Assembly: GCA_964606385.1 (NCBI GenBank)
Contig: CAZSFZ010000008.1
Location: forward strand, 16,807-80,806
DNA length: 64,000 bases
From: Aquincolibacterium sp964606385
GTDB lineage: Bacteria > Omnitrophota > Omnitrophia > Omnitrophales > Aquincolibacteriaceae
Direction of reading: 5' to 3'
Positions 1-7,913 of the stretch are shown here, one piece after another. Each line of letters opens with the position of its first letter. Within the stretch, counting starts at the first letter, position 1. A program made the position numbers and the translations under genes. The notes beneath the pieces were generated by a model. It did not search any database and was not told the origin of the DNA. It saw only the letters and a list, made by a program, of their open reading frames with translations.

Positions 1-428
1 GGCTGGTTATCCGTATGGCCTTCCAGGGCCACGCGATTCCGGGGAAGATCACGCGTCAGCACAAGCGCGACCTTTTCCAGCACCGCTTCCCCCGAAGACG
101 TGAATTGCGTCTCGTCAGGATCGAACAGGGCGTGGTCCAGCACGGTCACGACCATGCCTCTCGGATCCATCGCGATCCGCGCGTCCCCGCGGGAGATCTC
201 CGGAGCGAGGCTCTCTTCGACTTTGGGCTTCGCGGCCTGAAGATCGGCCCGTCCGTCCACCGTGCCGTCCAGCTCCTCATTGAGACGCAGGATCTCTTTA
301 TTCAGGCTTTCGATGGTCTCGCTTTGCTGGCGGATCAGGGCGCGCGTGCCCGTATCTTCGGCGGTGGCGCAACCCATCAGGGCCAACAGCATCCCACTCG
401 AAAAAAGGATGATTTTTTTATGATCCAT
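1..428 (-). CDS. OmpA-like lipoprotein (3' end outside window)
   Basis: Reading the minus strand from the ATG at 426-428 gives an open frame that runs off the left edge (142 codons seen). The N-terminus has a basic start, a hydrophobic stretch and the lipobox LMGC (Cys at residue 20), so it should be a lipoprotein. A predicted helical or coiled-coil segment follows (residues 30-55). The last residues reach GHTDNQP, the peptidoglycan-binding motif of the OmpA/MotB C-terminal domain. The visible part resembles Pal/OmpA-family proteins that tether the outer membrane to the wall. It follows the small membrane protein gene by 30 bp and probably belongs to the same transcript. Identity is firm at domain level; the C-terminus cannot be seen. 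Confidence 0.85.
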   Translation of the reverse strand, partial: MDHKKIILFSSGMLLALMGCATAEDTGTRALIRQQSETIESLNKEILRLNEELDGTVDGRADLQAAKPKVEESLAPEISRGDARIAMDPRGMVVTVLDHALFDPDETQFTSSGEAVLEKVALVLTRDLPRNRVALEGHTDNQ

Positions 429-458
429 CAGGAACGGTCCCTTAAAACCGGGGAGAGG

Positions 459-662
459 CTAGCCGCGACCGGCATATTTCAGATAGACGAACCATAAGGC
501 TAAAGCCGAGAGCACGCAAGTCGCGAAAATCAGCAAGCGCAAAAAAAACGGCGTCTTTTGCTTAGGGGGCTTGGGCTTCGCGGCCTTCACCTCGTCGGCC
601 GGGTCTTTTCCGGCCAAGTGCTGCGGCTTTCGGATCTCGATTTTCATTTTTGCCACGGTCAT
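459..662 (-). CDS. Small single-pass membrane protein
   Basis: This 67-residue protein has a basic, proline- and lysine-rich N-terminal half and one predicted transmembrane helix near residues 40-60 (FFLRLLIFATCVLSALALWF). I do not recognise a family. Its ATG overlaps the stop of the upstream GAF/HD-GYP gene as ATGA, which points to translational coupling. The OmpA-like lipoprotein follows 30 bp downstream. A role as a membrane partner of either neighbour is only a guess from position. Confidence 0.6.
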   Translation of the reverse strand: MTVAKMKIEIRKPQHLAGKDPADEVKAAKPKPPKQKTPFFLRLLIFATCVLSALALWFVYLKYAGRG

Positions 663-2230
663 TCCTCCAGCGATTTCTTTTCAGTGTTCTTGGAACTCTT
701 GATGAAATTTTCCACTTTATCCAAAATAGCCTTCTCCTTCATAACCTTGATAAAAGCATCCACCACCGTCGGATCGAACTGTGTTCCCTTGAATTTCAGG
801 ACCTCATCCAGCGCCTCCTTGACCGTCAGCTGCTGGCGATAATGACGCTTGGAGACCATCGCCATAAAAGAATCCGCCACGGCCACGATGCGCGCCCCCA
901 GCGGGATCTCCTCGCCCTTGAGCCCCTGCGGGTACCCCTTCCCGTCGTAACGTTCGTGACGGTGCATCACGATCGGGAGTACTGGCTTCAGGGAGCTGAT
1001 CGAACGGAGCAGGTTGGCCCCGCGAATCGGGATGCTGCGGATCTCCTCGAGTTCCTTTTGCGAGAGTTTTTGCTTTTTCTGCCAGGCACGCTCCGGGAAC
1101 GCCAGCTGTCCCGTGTCCAAAAGAAGGATCGCCCGCTCCAGGTGCACCAGTTCGCCACCGGGTAGCTCCATTTGTTTTCCGACCGCAAGCACCATCTCCC
1201 CGATGAGGTCGATATCCCCCTGCTTGTCCCCGACATGGCGCTTCATAAGCTCGTTGATGGCTTTGATGCTTCCGAGCGTCAGTTCTTCGGTGCGTTCAAA
1301 AAGCTGCGCGTTCTTGATGGCCACGACCGCCTGTTCCGAAAGGGACTTCAGGATCTCAAGGTCCGTGCGCGTAAACGACTGGCGGTCCGCTTTTCCCCAG
1401 AGGGTCATCACGCCCACGACGTCATCTTCAATGAACGGCACCGCGATGTAACGGTTCTGCAGGCAGAATTCACCGGTCTCGGCGATATGACCTTCCAGGC
1501 CCCGCCCGAACCGCACACGCTGCTTATGCACGAACTTCGGATGCGCGCCGAACGAAAAGAAAGGATTGAGGTACTGCCGCTCCGGGTCCGTCAGCATGAT
1601 CGAACATCCCGAGGCTTTGAGGATCTGCGCACCCAAACGTCCGATGCGCGGCAGGAGCTCCTTGAGGCGCAACGAGGAATTAATGACCCGGTGGACCGAA
1701 TGCATGGTCGAGAGCGCAAGCGCCCGGGGATGCACCGTCTCATAAAAATTATTCAATTCAAAATTCTTATAGGCCAACTCGACCTGACTCGCAAGGAAAT
1801 ACCCGAAAGGCGCCATGAGCGGCCGGATCTCGCGCTCGGAGCGCTTCACGCAATCCAGCACAAGAAATCCCTTAAGCGCCCCCAGATAACGGAGCGGGAA
1901 TATGATGCAACTTTTCCCGAAGGCGCAGCGGTAGAAAAGCGGCAGGCGTTCCGCCGTGGCGGGATTTTGCGACAGCTGGTCGGTGAATTTCGTGACGAAC
2001 GCCTCGCACTCCTTTTGATGTTCGGCGGATTTTGAAAAGAACGGGCAGTTCTGCTTGCGGTCAAGCCGGACGAGGCGCTGTTTTCCATGCTCTTCGCAGA
2101 GCACGAACCATCCGATCGGCTTCCCGAAGATCTCGGAGAACGATTCGTAGCCTTCCTGCCACTGGGGATTCGGCAAAAGGAATCTTTCGAGCGGTGTCAG
2201 GATCCGTTTCGGTTCTTTGGCGGAAGTCAT
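659..2230 (-). CDS. GAF domain protein with degenerate HD-GYP domain
   Basis: The 523-residue protein has an N-terminal sensory-like region (about 40-160), a GAF domain (about 185-312) and a C-terminal HD-GYP-like domain (about 325-500). HD-GYP enzymes hydrolyse cyclic di-GMP with metal ligands from the HD dyad and an HHE-x2-DGxGYP segment. Here the GYP segment is kept (RHERYDGKGYP, 424-434). The HD dyad, however, reads Leu371-Asp372 (LLLDTGQ instead of LLHDIGK), the first His of HHE is Arg424, and the early HSxR histidine is missing. Catalysis is therefore doubtful, and a ligand-sensing or protein-binding role is more likely. It lies between the HIT gene (4-bp overlap at 2227-2230) and the small membrane protein gene. 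Confidence 0.85.
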   Translation of the reverse strand: MTSAKEPKRILTPLERFLLPNPQWQEGYESFSEIFGKPIGWFVLCEEHGKQRLVRLDRKQNCPFFSKSAEHQKECEAFVTKFTDQLSQNPATAERLPLFYRCAFGKSCIIFPLRYLGALKGFLVLDCVKRSEREIRPLMAPFGYFLASQVELAYKNFELNNFYETVHPRALALSTMHSVHRVINSSLRLKELLPRIGRLGAQILKASGCSIMLTDPERQYLNPFFSFGAHPKFVHKQRVRFGRGLEGHIAETGEFCLQNRYIAVPFIEDDVVGVMTLWGKADRQSFTRTDLEILKSLSEQAVVAIKNAQLFERTEELTLGSIKAINELMKRHVGDKQGDIDLIGEMVLAVGKQMELPGGELVHLERAILLLDTGQLAFPERAWQKKQKLSQKELEEIRSIPIRGANLLRSISSLKPVLPIVMHRHERYDGKGYPQGLKGEEIPLGARIVAVADSFMAMVSKRHYRQQLTVKEALDEVLKFKGTQFDPTVVDAFIKVMKEKAILDKVENFIKSSKNTEKKSLEE

Positions 2231-2769
2231 TTTTTCCGGCGCCTCCCTGATCGATGACCCCGCGCGCCCGACGTCAGAGCCCGGCTCAATGCCTCATAGG
2301 CCGATTCCAGGGATTCGGAGATCACCTTGGTGCCTGCCACGACCGGCATAAAATTCACGTCCCCTTTCCAGCGCGGCACGATATGCCAATGAACATGGTC
2401 CGGGATCCCCGCGCCCGCGATATCCGCGAGGTTCATTCCGAGGTTGAACCCGTGGGGCCTCATCGCTTTCTGAAGCGCCTTCATGGTTTGATCCAGCACT
2501 TCAAAAAATTCGGCTTTCTCGAGGGCATTCAGTTGCGAAAGACAAGCGATATGGCGTTTGGGAACGATCATGAGATGACCGTTGTTGTAGGGATAACGGT
2601 TCAGGATCACGGCGTGATGCGCGGACCGGAAAAGGACAAGGTTCTTTTTATCTTTTTTGTCGCGGAGAAGCGAACAAAAAAGACAGCCGGAACGCTTATT
2701 GGAGCTCGAGCGCAGGTACGTCTTGCGCCACGGGGCCCACATGAGGCTCTTCGATCTCTTCAAGTCCAT
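2227..2769 (-). CDS. HIT-family nucleotide hydrolase/phosphorylase
   Basis: The 180-residue protein carries the histidine triad HVHWHIVPRW, with His125, His127 and His129, and the usual N-terminal WAPWR segment. A CLFC pair at 29-32 could bind zinc, as in several HIT proteins. The family hydrolyses or phosphorolyses dinucleoside polyphosphates and adenylated compounds; the bacterial WAPWR group resembles Ap4A phosphorylase. The chosen ATG (2767-2769) has AAGGA about 4 nt upstream. It overlaps the 3' end of the ATPase gene by 74 bp. A later Met10 would shorten the overlap to 47 bp but has a weaker ribosome site. The basic C-terminal tail (about 165-180) lies outside the HIT fold. Confidence 0.88.
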   Translation of the reverse strand: MDLKRSKSLMWAPWRKTYLRSSSNKRSGCLFCSLLRDKKDKKNLVLFRSAHHAVILNRYPYNNGHLMIVPKRHIACLSQLNALEKAEFFEVLDQTMKALQKAMRPHGFNLGMNLADIAGAGIPDHVHWHIVPRWKGDVNFMPVVAGTKVISESLESAYEALSRALTSGARGHRSGRRRKK

Positions 2770-4396
2770 GGATTCCTTGGTTGGAGGGCAAAATGATCTT
2801 CGGAAGATCGTAAAGGTCCAAAAGTCCGTTCAGCATCCGGAGATCCCAGAGCTGCATCTTGGCCTCTTGGGCGATCAAACGGGCATTCTGGTCGATCCCC
2901 CCGAGAACGATCAATATTTTACGCTGGATCTTCTGAAGGCGCTTGGCATCGGCCACCACTTTTTCGATCTCGGATTCCCCGATCCACTCCGCGCTGAGAT
3001 AAAAAAGCCAACGCCCCCGGGAACCCCGCCCCAAAAGCGAAAAAACGGAGTGCGGCAAATGTCTCAGAAGCACCACTTCGGAGAACTGAGGGCACACGAT
3101 CTTCTTTTGATTGATCTCCACCCCGTCGTTGCGGAATTCCTTGAGGAGCGTTTCCACGCGGAACCCCAGGTCTTCATCGGTCGTTCTCGTGCACAGGTCG
3201 AGCACGCGATTCAATTCGTCGAAAAGGTGTTTGCGGAGGATGCGCTCTTCGGGAAGGAACAGCGCGTGGCGTTTTTGATAAACCTCGCGCAGCCAGAAGC
3301 GGAAGAGATGGTCCGGCACGTGATAAAGGGAGCCGCTTTTGACCGCCAACCCGTCCTCCACGAGCCGCTTCAGGACTTTTTGGGTTTCCGCCACGGTTTC
3401 CTCGATGAAAGCCGCGATGGGGATCACTTTATGCCGCTCATGGCTCAGGGCCAACAGCGCCCGGACATACGGCCCCCGGCATCGCGTCAGGTTCGCGGAT
3501 TGCTCGAGCCGTTTCTCGCAAAGAAGCGCGATGCGACCGCGACGGTCAAAAAGCTCCTGACAAAAAGCGTCCAAAAGCACCGACGGACTGATGTCCTGCG
3601 GGAACTCGCGGATCTCGACTTGTTCGAGCCGCTGCAGCAGCAGGTCCAGATAGATCGGCTCGCCGTCCGTCATGCTGAAAAGGAACCGCTTCAGTTCCGG
3701 CGACCATCGATGCGCGGGCATCCGCGTCGCGAGGTATTGTTCCATCTCCATATACCCGAAAGGCGCCAGCTCAAGCACCTCGAAATTCCCGAAAAGAAGC
3801 GAGAGTTTTTCCCGGAAGATCTCGCGCGCGCGGTCGACGGCGGAGCTTGTGACCACGTAGAGCACTTCTTTGTCGATCATCATTTGTTTGCCGAGCAAAA
3901 GGAACGGATCGGTGACAGGAAGTTTTTCGAGCGCCTGGAATTCATCGATCATCAAAACGACCTTCTTTCCTGTCTCACGCGCCAAGGTCCCGCTCAGCAT
4001 CAGAAGTTCCTTGATCGCCAGCGAGTTCTTGTCCTGGCGGATCAGCCTCTGCAGGTGCCTGACCGCCGTCACGGTCTTTGGAATGATCACCTCGGCCTCC
4101 CTCAGGAGTCCCGTCAGGGTTTTGGGGATATTCAGAGTGCGGTCCAGCATCACAGCGCTCAGCACCGCACCCATCCACTGCTGGGTGAGCTGGTGCCCAT
4201 CAATGGTCTCAGCCTTCACATAAACGGGAAGGAGCTGGGAGGTGCGTGATATCGACTGGAAGAACTCGCAGAGAAGCTGCGTTTTCCCGACACCGGACGA
4301 GCCAATGATCCCGACATTCTGGCGATAGCCGTTCTGGATGTCATCGACGCGTTTTTGCAAACGCGCTTGAATGGCTTCCCGCATCAAAAAAGGCAT
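2696..4396 (-). CDS. STAND-type ATPase (archaeal-ATPase/DUF234-like)
   Basis: The 566-residue protein has a P-loop near the N-terminus (GSSGVGKT, 32-39) and a Walker B strand reading KVVLMIDEF. A winged-helix-like region (about 320-380) ends in DHLFRFWLREV, typical of the archaeal ATPase plus DUF234 architecture. The last 150 residues contain a region that could be a degenerate nuclease-like fold. These ATPases are poorly characterised signal-transduction or defence NTPases, and substrate and partners are unknown here. It is the first gene of a five-gene run (HIT, GAF/HD-GYP, small TM protein, OmpA-like lipoprotein) after a 363-bp non-coding gap. The ribosome site before the ATG is weak. Confidence 0.75.
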   Translation of the reverse strand: MPFLMREAIQARLQKRVDDIQNGYRQNVGIIGSSGVGKTQLLCEFFQSISRTSQLLPVYVKAETIDGHQLTQQWMGAVLSAVMLDRTLNIPKTLTGLLREAEVIIPKTVTAVRHLQRLIRQDKNSLAIKELLMLSGTLARETGKKVVLMIDEFQALEKLPVTDPFLLLGKQMMIDKEVLYVVTSSAVDRAREIFREKLSLLFGNFEVLELAPFGYMEMEQYLATRMPAHRWSPELKRFLFSMTDGEPIYLDLLLQRLEQVEIREFPQDISPSVLLDAFCQELFDRRGRIALLCEKRLEQSANLTRCRGPYVRALLALSHERHKVIPIAAFIEETVAETQKVLKRLVEDGLAVKSGSLYHVPDHLFRFWLREVYQKRHALFLPEERILRKHLFDELNRVLDLCTRTTDEDLGFRVETLLKEFRNDGVEINQKKIVCPQFSEVVLLRHLPHSVFSLLGRGSRGRWLFYLSAEWIGESEIEKVVADAKRLQKIQRKILIVLGGIDQNARLIAQEAKMQLWDLRMLNGLLDLYDLPKIILPSNQGIHGLEEIEEPHVGPVAQDVPALELQ

Positions 4397-4759
4397 TTTA
4401 AATATCTCGCGACTGAAAAATCAGCGTACAAAAGGAGGGGGTAAGACGTCCGTCCAGAAGCATTATGAAGATAGAATTAATACGAACTTTGCGCCTCTAA
4501 AAACCGTCTTCCACCCCAAAATCCTACGTGTGTTCGTCGACCAACAGGTACTGGCGTTATCTTACGATTTTCAATTGATAAAGCAAGGAGGAAAATCATT
4601 TTTTCATATTCTGCGACGCATTTTTTTAAAAAATCTCTTCGAGCGACGCCCACCCGGAAATCCGGAGCCTGCACGAAAAACAAACGCCCCGGCTAGCCCA
4701 GTTGTCAGACCCCCCGCCTTTCAACCGTTTTCGCCAGGGCGATTTGCTTAATTCAAAAA
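4397..4759. other. Non-coding gap with candidate promoter
   Basis: This 363-bp stretch separates the PtsN-like gene from the ATPase operon and is more AT-rich than its surroundings. Short frames on both strands look non-coding. On the minus strand I see a possible promoter, TTGCTT, 16 bp, TAAGAT (roughly 4562-4589), which would leave a leader of about 160 nt before the ATPase gene. GGCTAGCC at 4690-4697 is a short palindrome. I see no recognisable RNA family, but the long leader leaves room for one. Confidence 0.4.
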
Positions 4760-5242
4760 TCAAACCTGTAATGCCGGAGCCTGATGCGGCTCCGGAACCA
4801 AAAGCTGATAGATCTCAAAAGCCGACTGAACCGCCTTCAACCGTTCCTGCATGTAACGGTCGCAGAGCGCCCACTTGATGTTCTGAAGGATCTGCCGTTT
4901 TTGGTGCTCCGCCGACTCATTCTGAGGAAGTATCAGTAAAAAAATGAAATGCACGAGCCGTCCATCCAGGGACGGGTAAGGGATGCCGGAGGGGCTGACC
5001 CCGAAAGCAACGATAGGGTCTTGGACTTCGGGTAAAAAACAATGAGGGAGGGCAATGCCGCGGCCGATCGCGGTGGTCCCGATCTGTTCGCGGAGGTTGA
5101 TCGCGCGGAAGATCTTTTGCTTCTCGATCCCCCGAAGGGTCCAGACCGGAAGCGCGTCCAGGATCTTCTTTAGCGCGTCTTCGCGATCTCTCGCGTCCAG
5201 CCCCGCGACAATGTGATCTTCATGCAGCAATCGATGCCCCAT
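4760..5242 (-). CDS. PTS EIIA domain protein (PtsN-like)
   Basis: The 160-residue protein is a single EIIA domain of the fructose/nitrogen type. The phosphorylatable histidine sits in the motif RGIALPH (His67), followed by the usual acidic segment. No EIIB or EIIC domain is attached or adjacent, so it is more likely regulatory, like PtsN (EIIA-Ntr), than a sugar-uptake component. The start overlaps the 3' end of the upstream small gene by 23 bp, so the two are co-transcribed. Near the 3' end the coding strand contains a perfect 8-bp inverted repeat (4774-4781 with 4788-4795), not followed by a clean U-run. A PtsN assignment is likely but not proven, because FruA-type EIIA domains look similar. 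Confidence 0.82.
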   Translation of the reverse strand: MGHRLLHEDHIVAGLDARDREDALKKILDALPVWTLRGIEKQKIFRAINLREQIGTTAIGRGIALPHCFLPEVQDPIVAFGVSPSGIPYPSLDGRLVHFIFLLILPQNESAEHQKRQILQNIKWALCDRYMQERLKAVQSAFEIYQLLVPEPHQAPALQV

Positions 5243-5564
5243 GATTCGCCCGCTCCTGTCTTTTCTGCGTCCGGACCTTGGAGACGAGGTGCCGGCGCCA
5301 TTTGCGCCGCGTCGTCCGCAGATCCAGTTTCAGAAACCGAAGGGCCTCCCTCAAGTTGGGAAACTCCTTCAAAGCCGCCTCATCCCGCTCGGAATAAAGC
5401 GCCGAAACCTTGAATCTTTCCAGCTGACGTATCCGCTGTTCAATCGAAGGTCTCAGGGCAACAGCCTCATCGCTTTTATGCCCCGAGATCTCGCGATAGA
5501 GCTCCTGCCACTCCGATTCCATTTTGTCAATAAACGGCCTTACCAGCTGACCACTAATTTCCAT
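5220..5564 (-). CDS. Hypothetical small charged helical protein
   Basis: The 114-residue protein is rich in Arg, Lys and Glu and is predicted almost all helical, with a very basic C-terminal third (about 80-105) that could bind nucleic acid. I recognise no family. The ATG is preceded by AAGGA at about 7 nt. The gene opens the two-gene unit with the PtsN-like EIIA, and three TTTAAT half-sites lie 92-119 bp upstream of its start. It is probably a cytosolic partner or target of the EIIA, which is an inference from coupling alone. Confidence 0.65.
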   Translation of the reverse strand: MEISGQLVRPFIDKMESEWQELYREISGHKSDEAVALRPSIEQRIRQLERFKVSALYSERDEAALKEFPNLREALRFLKLDLRTTRRKWRRHLVSKVRTQKRQERANHGASIAA

Positions 5565-5655
5565 TTATAAATCCTTTTCAAAATGACTGATCTGGCAACT
5601 GACAAAATTTATTTTGTTTTTATTTCTCTGTTGATCATATGCTAACAGCACCGCC

Positions 5656-5683
5656 ATTAAAGCAACATTAAAGAATTATTAAA
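5656..5683 (-). promoter_or_regulatory. Tandem TTTAAT half-sites, putative OmpR-family operator
   Basis: On the minus strand three identical TTTAAT hexamers occur at exact 11-bp spacing (5678-5683, 5667-5672, 5656-5661; N5 between them). This matches the PmrA/QseB-type consensus YTTAAK-N5-YTTAAK bound by OmpR-family regulators. The sites lie 92 bp and more upstream of the small gene/PtsN unit and just beyond the 3' end of the adjacent OmpR-type two-component genes, whose regulator is the obvious candidate ligand. Confidence 0.5.
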
Positions 5684-5748
5684 TATTTTTAAGACTTTAA
5701 AGGGTTATAGGACTCCAGGGAGCTTCTTCTCAGAGGGGGGATAAAAAA

Positions 5749-7230
5749 TTAACGGATGAGCGGCAGCTCTACAAACACACAGGTCCCACGCCCCGCTTGG
5801 CTTTCGAACCGAAGCACTCCTTCATGGGCATCACAAATAGCTCTAACAATACTCAACCCCAGGCCTGCGCCTTCTTTGGCGCGAGCTTGGTCAGCCCTGT
5901 AAAAACGCTTCCCGAGGTTTCCGAGCGTTTCCGGATCGATCCCGACACCCGTGTCCTCAACCCGGACGATCACTTTCGCGGGAGTAGAGATCCCGACGCT
6001 GACAGTCACCTTCCCTTTCGGCTCGGTAAACTTGATAGCGTTATCGAGGAGATTCGTGAAAAGCCTCTTCAGGTAAACTTCGTCGCCGAAAACCTGCGCT
6101 TCCGCGACTTCTCCGAAAGCAAGGGCGACTTCTGTTTGTTTCGCTCTTTCCCGGTACAGGCGGACGACCTGCTCGAGAATGGGCGCCAGCGCGAGATTTT
6201 TTTTCTGGAGGTTCAGCTGCTTCGAATCATTACGGACCAGGAACATCAGATCATCCACGAGCCGAACCAATCCGTCCACTTCTTCGCTGATCACGCCAAT
6301 CGTCTTTTGAAGATCTTCCTGCGACCGGGCGCGACGAAGCGCAAGATCGATCTCCCCCCGGATGATCGCGAGCGGGGTTTTGAATTCATGAGAAACGTTC
6401 GAGCTGAATTCCTGGACCGCCCGCGTGGAGGCCTCAAGACGATCCATCATCTCGTTCAGGGTCTCGGCTAAACGGTCCAATTCATCCTGCGTGAATGTCC
6501 GCGGCAAACGGCTCTTAAGGTATGCGGCGGTGATCTTGCGGGCTTGCTGGATCATGCGGTCCACCGGGCTCACAAAACGTTTGGCCAAGATCCATCCGGC
6601 AAAACAGGCAAGCGCCACCCCCACCGGGATCATCACCGCAATGATGATCCGCAGCTGGCCCAAGGTTTGTTCAATCTCATAAAGAGGCTTGGCGATCTGA
6701 ATGATAAAGAAGGGACGTCCCCGGAAACGGACCAGGTGATAATAAAGCCGGATCGGATTTTTCTGAAAATGGATCGTCTGAAAAGAATCGCCTTTTTCCA
6801 TTAAGACCGAGTCGCGCTCATAATCCGGGAACAGAATATCCCGTTCCCACCCCCCGAGATTCGAGCCGATCAAGGACCGGTCCAAACCGACGACCCGCAC
6901 GAGGAAAAGACTGCGGGTCACCCGACGCTGTTTTTTTTCCCAATCGCGGACCGCTTTGGTTACTTCCGACTGGAACTCCGCGGGGAACGCCAGGGTGCCT
7001 TTTTCGATCTTGGGCGGATTGATGAAATCCGGATCCCGGCGCTCCTGAAAGGAAACTAGGATCCCCTGCTCGATCGTCTGTGCTTCGGCATGCATGCTTC
7101 GTTCGACATCCCGGTAGAGCGCTCTTGAAAATTCCGCGTACATCAGAACGGAAAATCCCGCCAGAAAAGCGGTCATCACAAGGGCGTAGCCCAGCGTCAA
7201 ACGGGATTTAAAAGAACGGAAAAGGATCAT
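5749..7230 (-). CDS. Membrane sensor histidine kinase (CusS/PmrB type)
   Basis: Starting at the ATG at 7228-7230 the protein is 493 residues. A longer frame to 7365 would run into the regulator gene, while the chosen start overlaps the regulator stop as ATGA. Layout: TM helix 1 (about 11-32), a periplasmic sensor domain of about 160 residues, TM helix 2 (194-214), HAMP (to about 267), HisKA with the H-box SSNVSHEFKTPLA (His281), and HATPase_c with the N box NLLDNAIKF, DTGVGI and GAGLGLSIV. All catalytic boxes are intact. It should phosphorylate the response regulator encoded immediately upstream. The periplasmic domain does not reveal the signal; the CDF metal transporter nearby hints at metal stress. 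Confidence 0.92.
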   Translation of the reverse strand: MILFRSFKSRLTLGYALVMTAFLAGFSVLMYAEFSRALYRDVERSMHAEAQTIEQGILVSFQERRDPDFINPPKIEKGTLAFPAEFQSEVTKAVRDWEKKQRRVTRSLFLVRVVGLDRSLIGSNLGGWERDILFPDYERDSVLMEKGDSFQTIHFQKNPIRLYYHLVRFRGRPFFIIQIAKPLYEIEQTLGQLRIIIAVMIPVGVALACFAGWILAKRFVSPVDRMIQQARKITAAYLKSRLPRTFTQDELDRLAETLNEMMDRLEASTRAVQEFSSNVSHEFKTPLAIIRGEIDLALRRARSQEDLQKTIGVISEEVDGLVRLVDDLMFLVRNDSKQLNLQKKNLALAPILEQVVRLYRERAKQTEVALAFGEVAEAQVFGDEVYLKRLFTNLLDNAIKFTEPKGKVTVSVGISTPAKVIVRVEDTGVGIDPETLGNLGKRFYRADQARAKEGAGLGLSIVRAICDAHEGVLRFESQAGRGTCVFVELPLIR

Positions 7231-7901
7231 GGACAAGCCAAGCGGTAGCCCGTGCCGCGGATGGTCTCGATCTTGGTTTTGGAAGGCGTTTCCGCGATCT
7301 TTTTCCGAAGGAAATTGATGTACACATCGATCGTATTGCTCATGGGATCGAAATGGAGGTCCCACACATGCTCGGCGATCGCCGTGCGCGAGACCACCTC
7401 ACCGGCATGCCGCATGAGGAATTCCAGCAGGGCGAATTCTTTCTGCGACAGGACGATCTCCTGCTCATCCGCCCACGCCTGACGTTTAATAAGGTCTAAT
7501 TTCAAATTCGCGCACTGCAGCACGGTTTTGTCCGTAATATGCGGCGGACGGCGAAGCAGCGCCCGGATGCGCGCCAAGAGCTCCTCAAAGCTGAACGGTT
7601 TTGTCAGGTAGTCGTCCGCTCCCTGGTCGAGCCCTTTGATCTTGTCTTCTACCGAATCCTTTGCCGTAAGGATCAGCACGGGAGTGATCTTGCCTTCCTT
7701 GCGGAACTTATGGCAAAGCTCGATCCCGCTCATTTTGGGAAGCATCCAATCCAGGATCAGGAGATCGTATTCATTGGTCATGGCGTACTCCCAACCTTTT
7801 TCGCCGTCGTAAGCGATATCCACGGCATAATGTTCTTCCTTGAGCCCGCGTTCAAGAAAACTCGCCATTTTCTTCTCATCTTCCACGATCAGGATCTTCA
7901 T
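7227..7901 (-). CDS. OmpR-family response regulator
   Basis: The 224-residue protein has an N-terminal receiver domain with the acidic pocket (Glu7, Asp8), phospho-acceptor Asp51 in LLILDWMLP and the conserved Lys101 in LTKPF. A C-terminal winged-helix DNA-binding domain (about 125-222) ends in the typical RGTGYRL. It is closest in style to CusR/CopR/QseB regulators. It is encoded directly before its kinase with a 4-bp overlap. The TTTAAT-N5 direct repeats at 5656-5683 are a likely binding site, which would place the small gene/PtsN unit in its regulon. Confidence 0.93.
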   Translation of the reverse strand: MKILIVEDEKKMASFLERGLKEEHYAVDIAYDGEKGWEYAMTNEYDLLILDWMLPKMSGIELCHKFRKEGKITPVLILTAKDSVEDKIKGLDQGADDYLTKPFSFEELLARIRALLRRPPHITDKTVLQCANLKLDLIKRQAWADEQEIVLSQKEFALLEFLMRHAGEVVSRTAIAEHVWDLHFDPMSNTIDVYINFLRKKIAETPSKTKIETIRGTGYRLACP

Positions 7902-7913
7902 AGATATCTCCTC

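Noticed and set aside
2657..4249. 530-residue plus-strand frame opposite the ATPase gene
   Set aside because: Arg/His/Pro-rich translation without any domain; it is the antisense shadow of a gene with clear P-loop motifs.
4477..4683. 68-residue minus-strand frame in the gap
   Set aside because: No ATG or SD and no recognisable domain; kept only as unassigned sequence in the non-coding entry.
4371..4751. 126-residue plus-strand frame in the gap
   Set aside because: No domain, no ribosome site, composition unlike neighbours; overlaps the start of the ATPase gene.
4774..4795. Perfect 8-bp inverted repeat as terminator of the PtsN-like gene
   Set aside because: It lies inside the coding region and no U-run follows directly.
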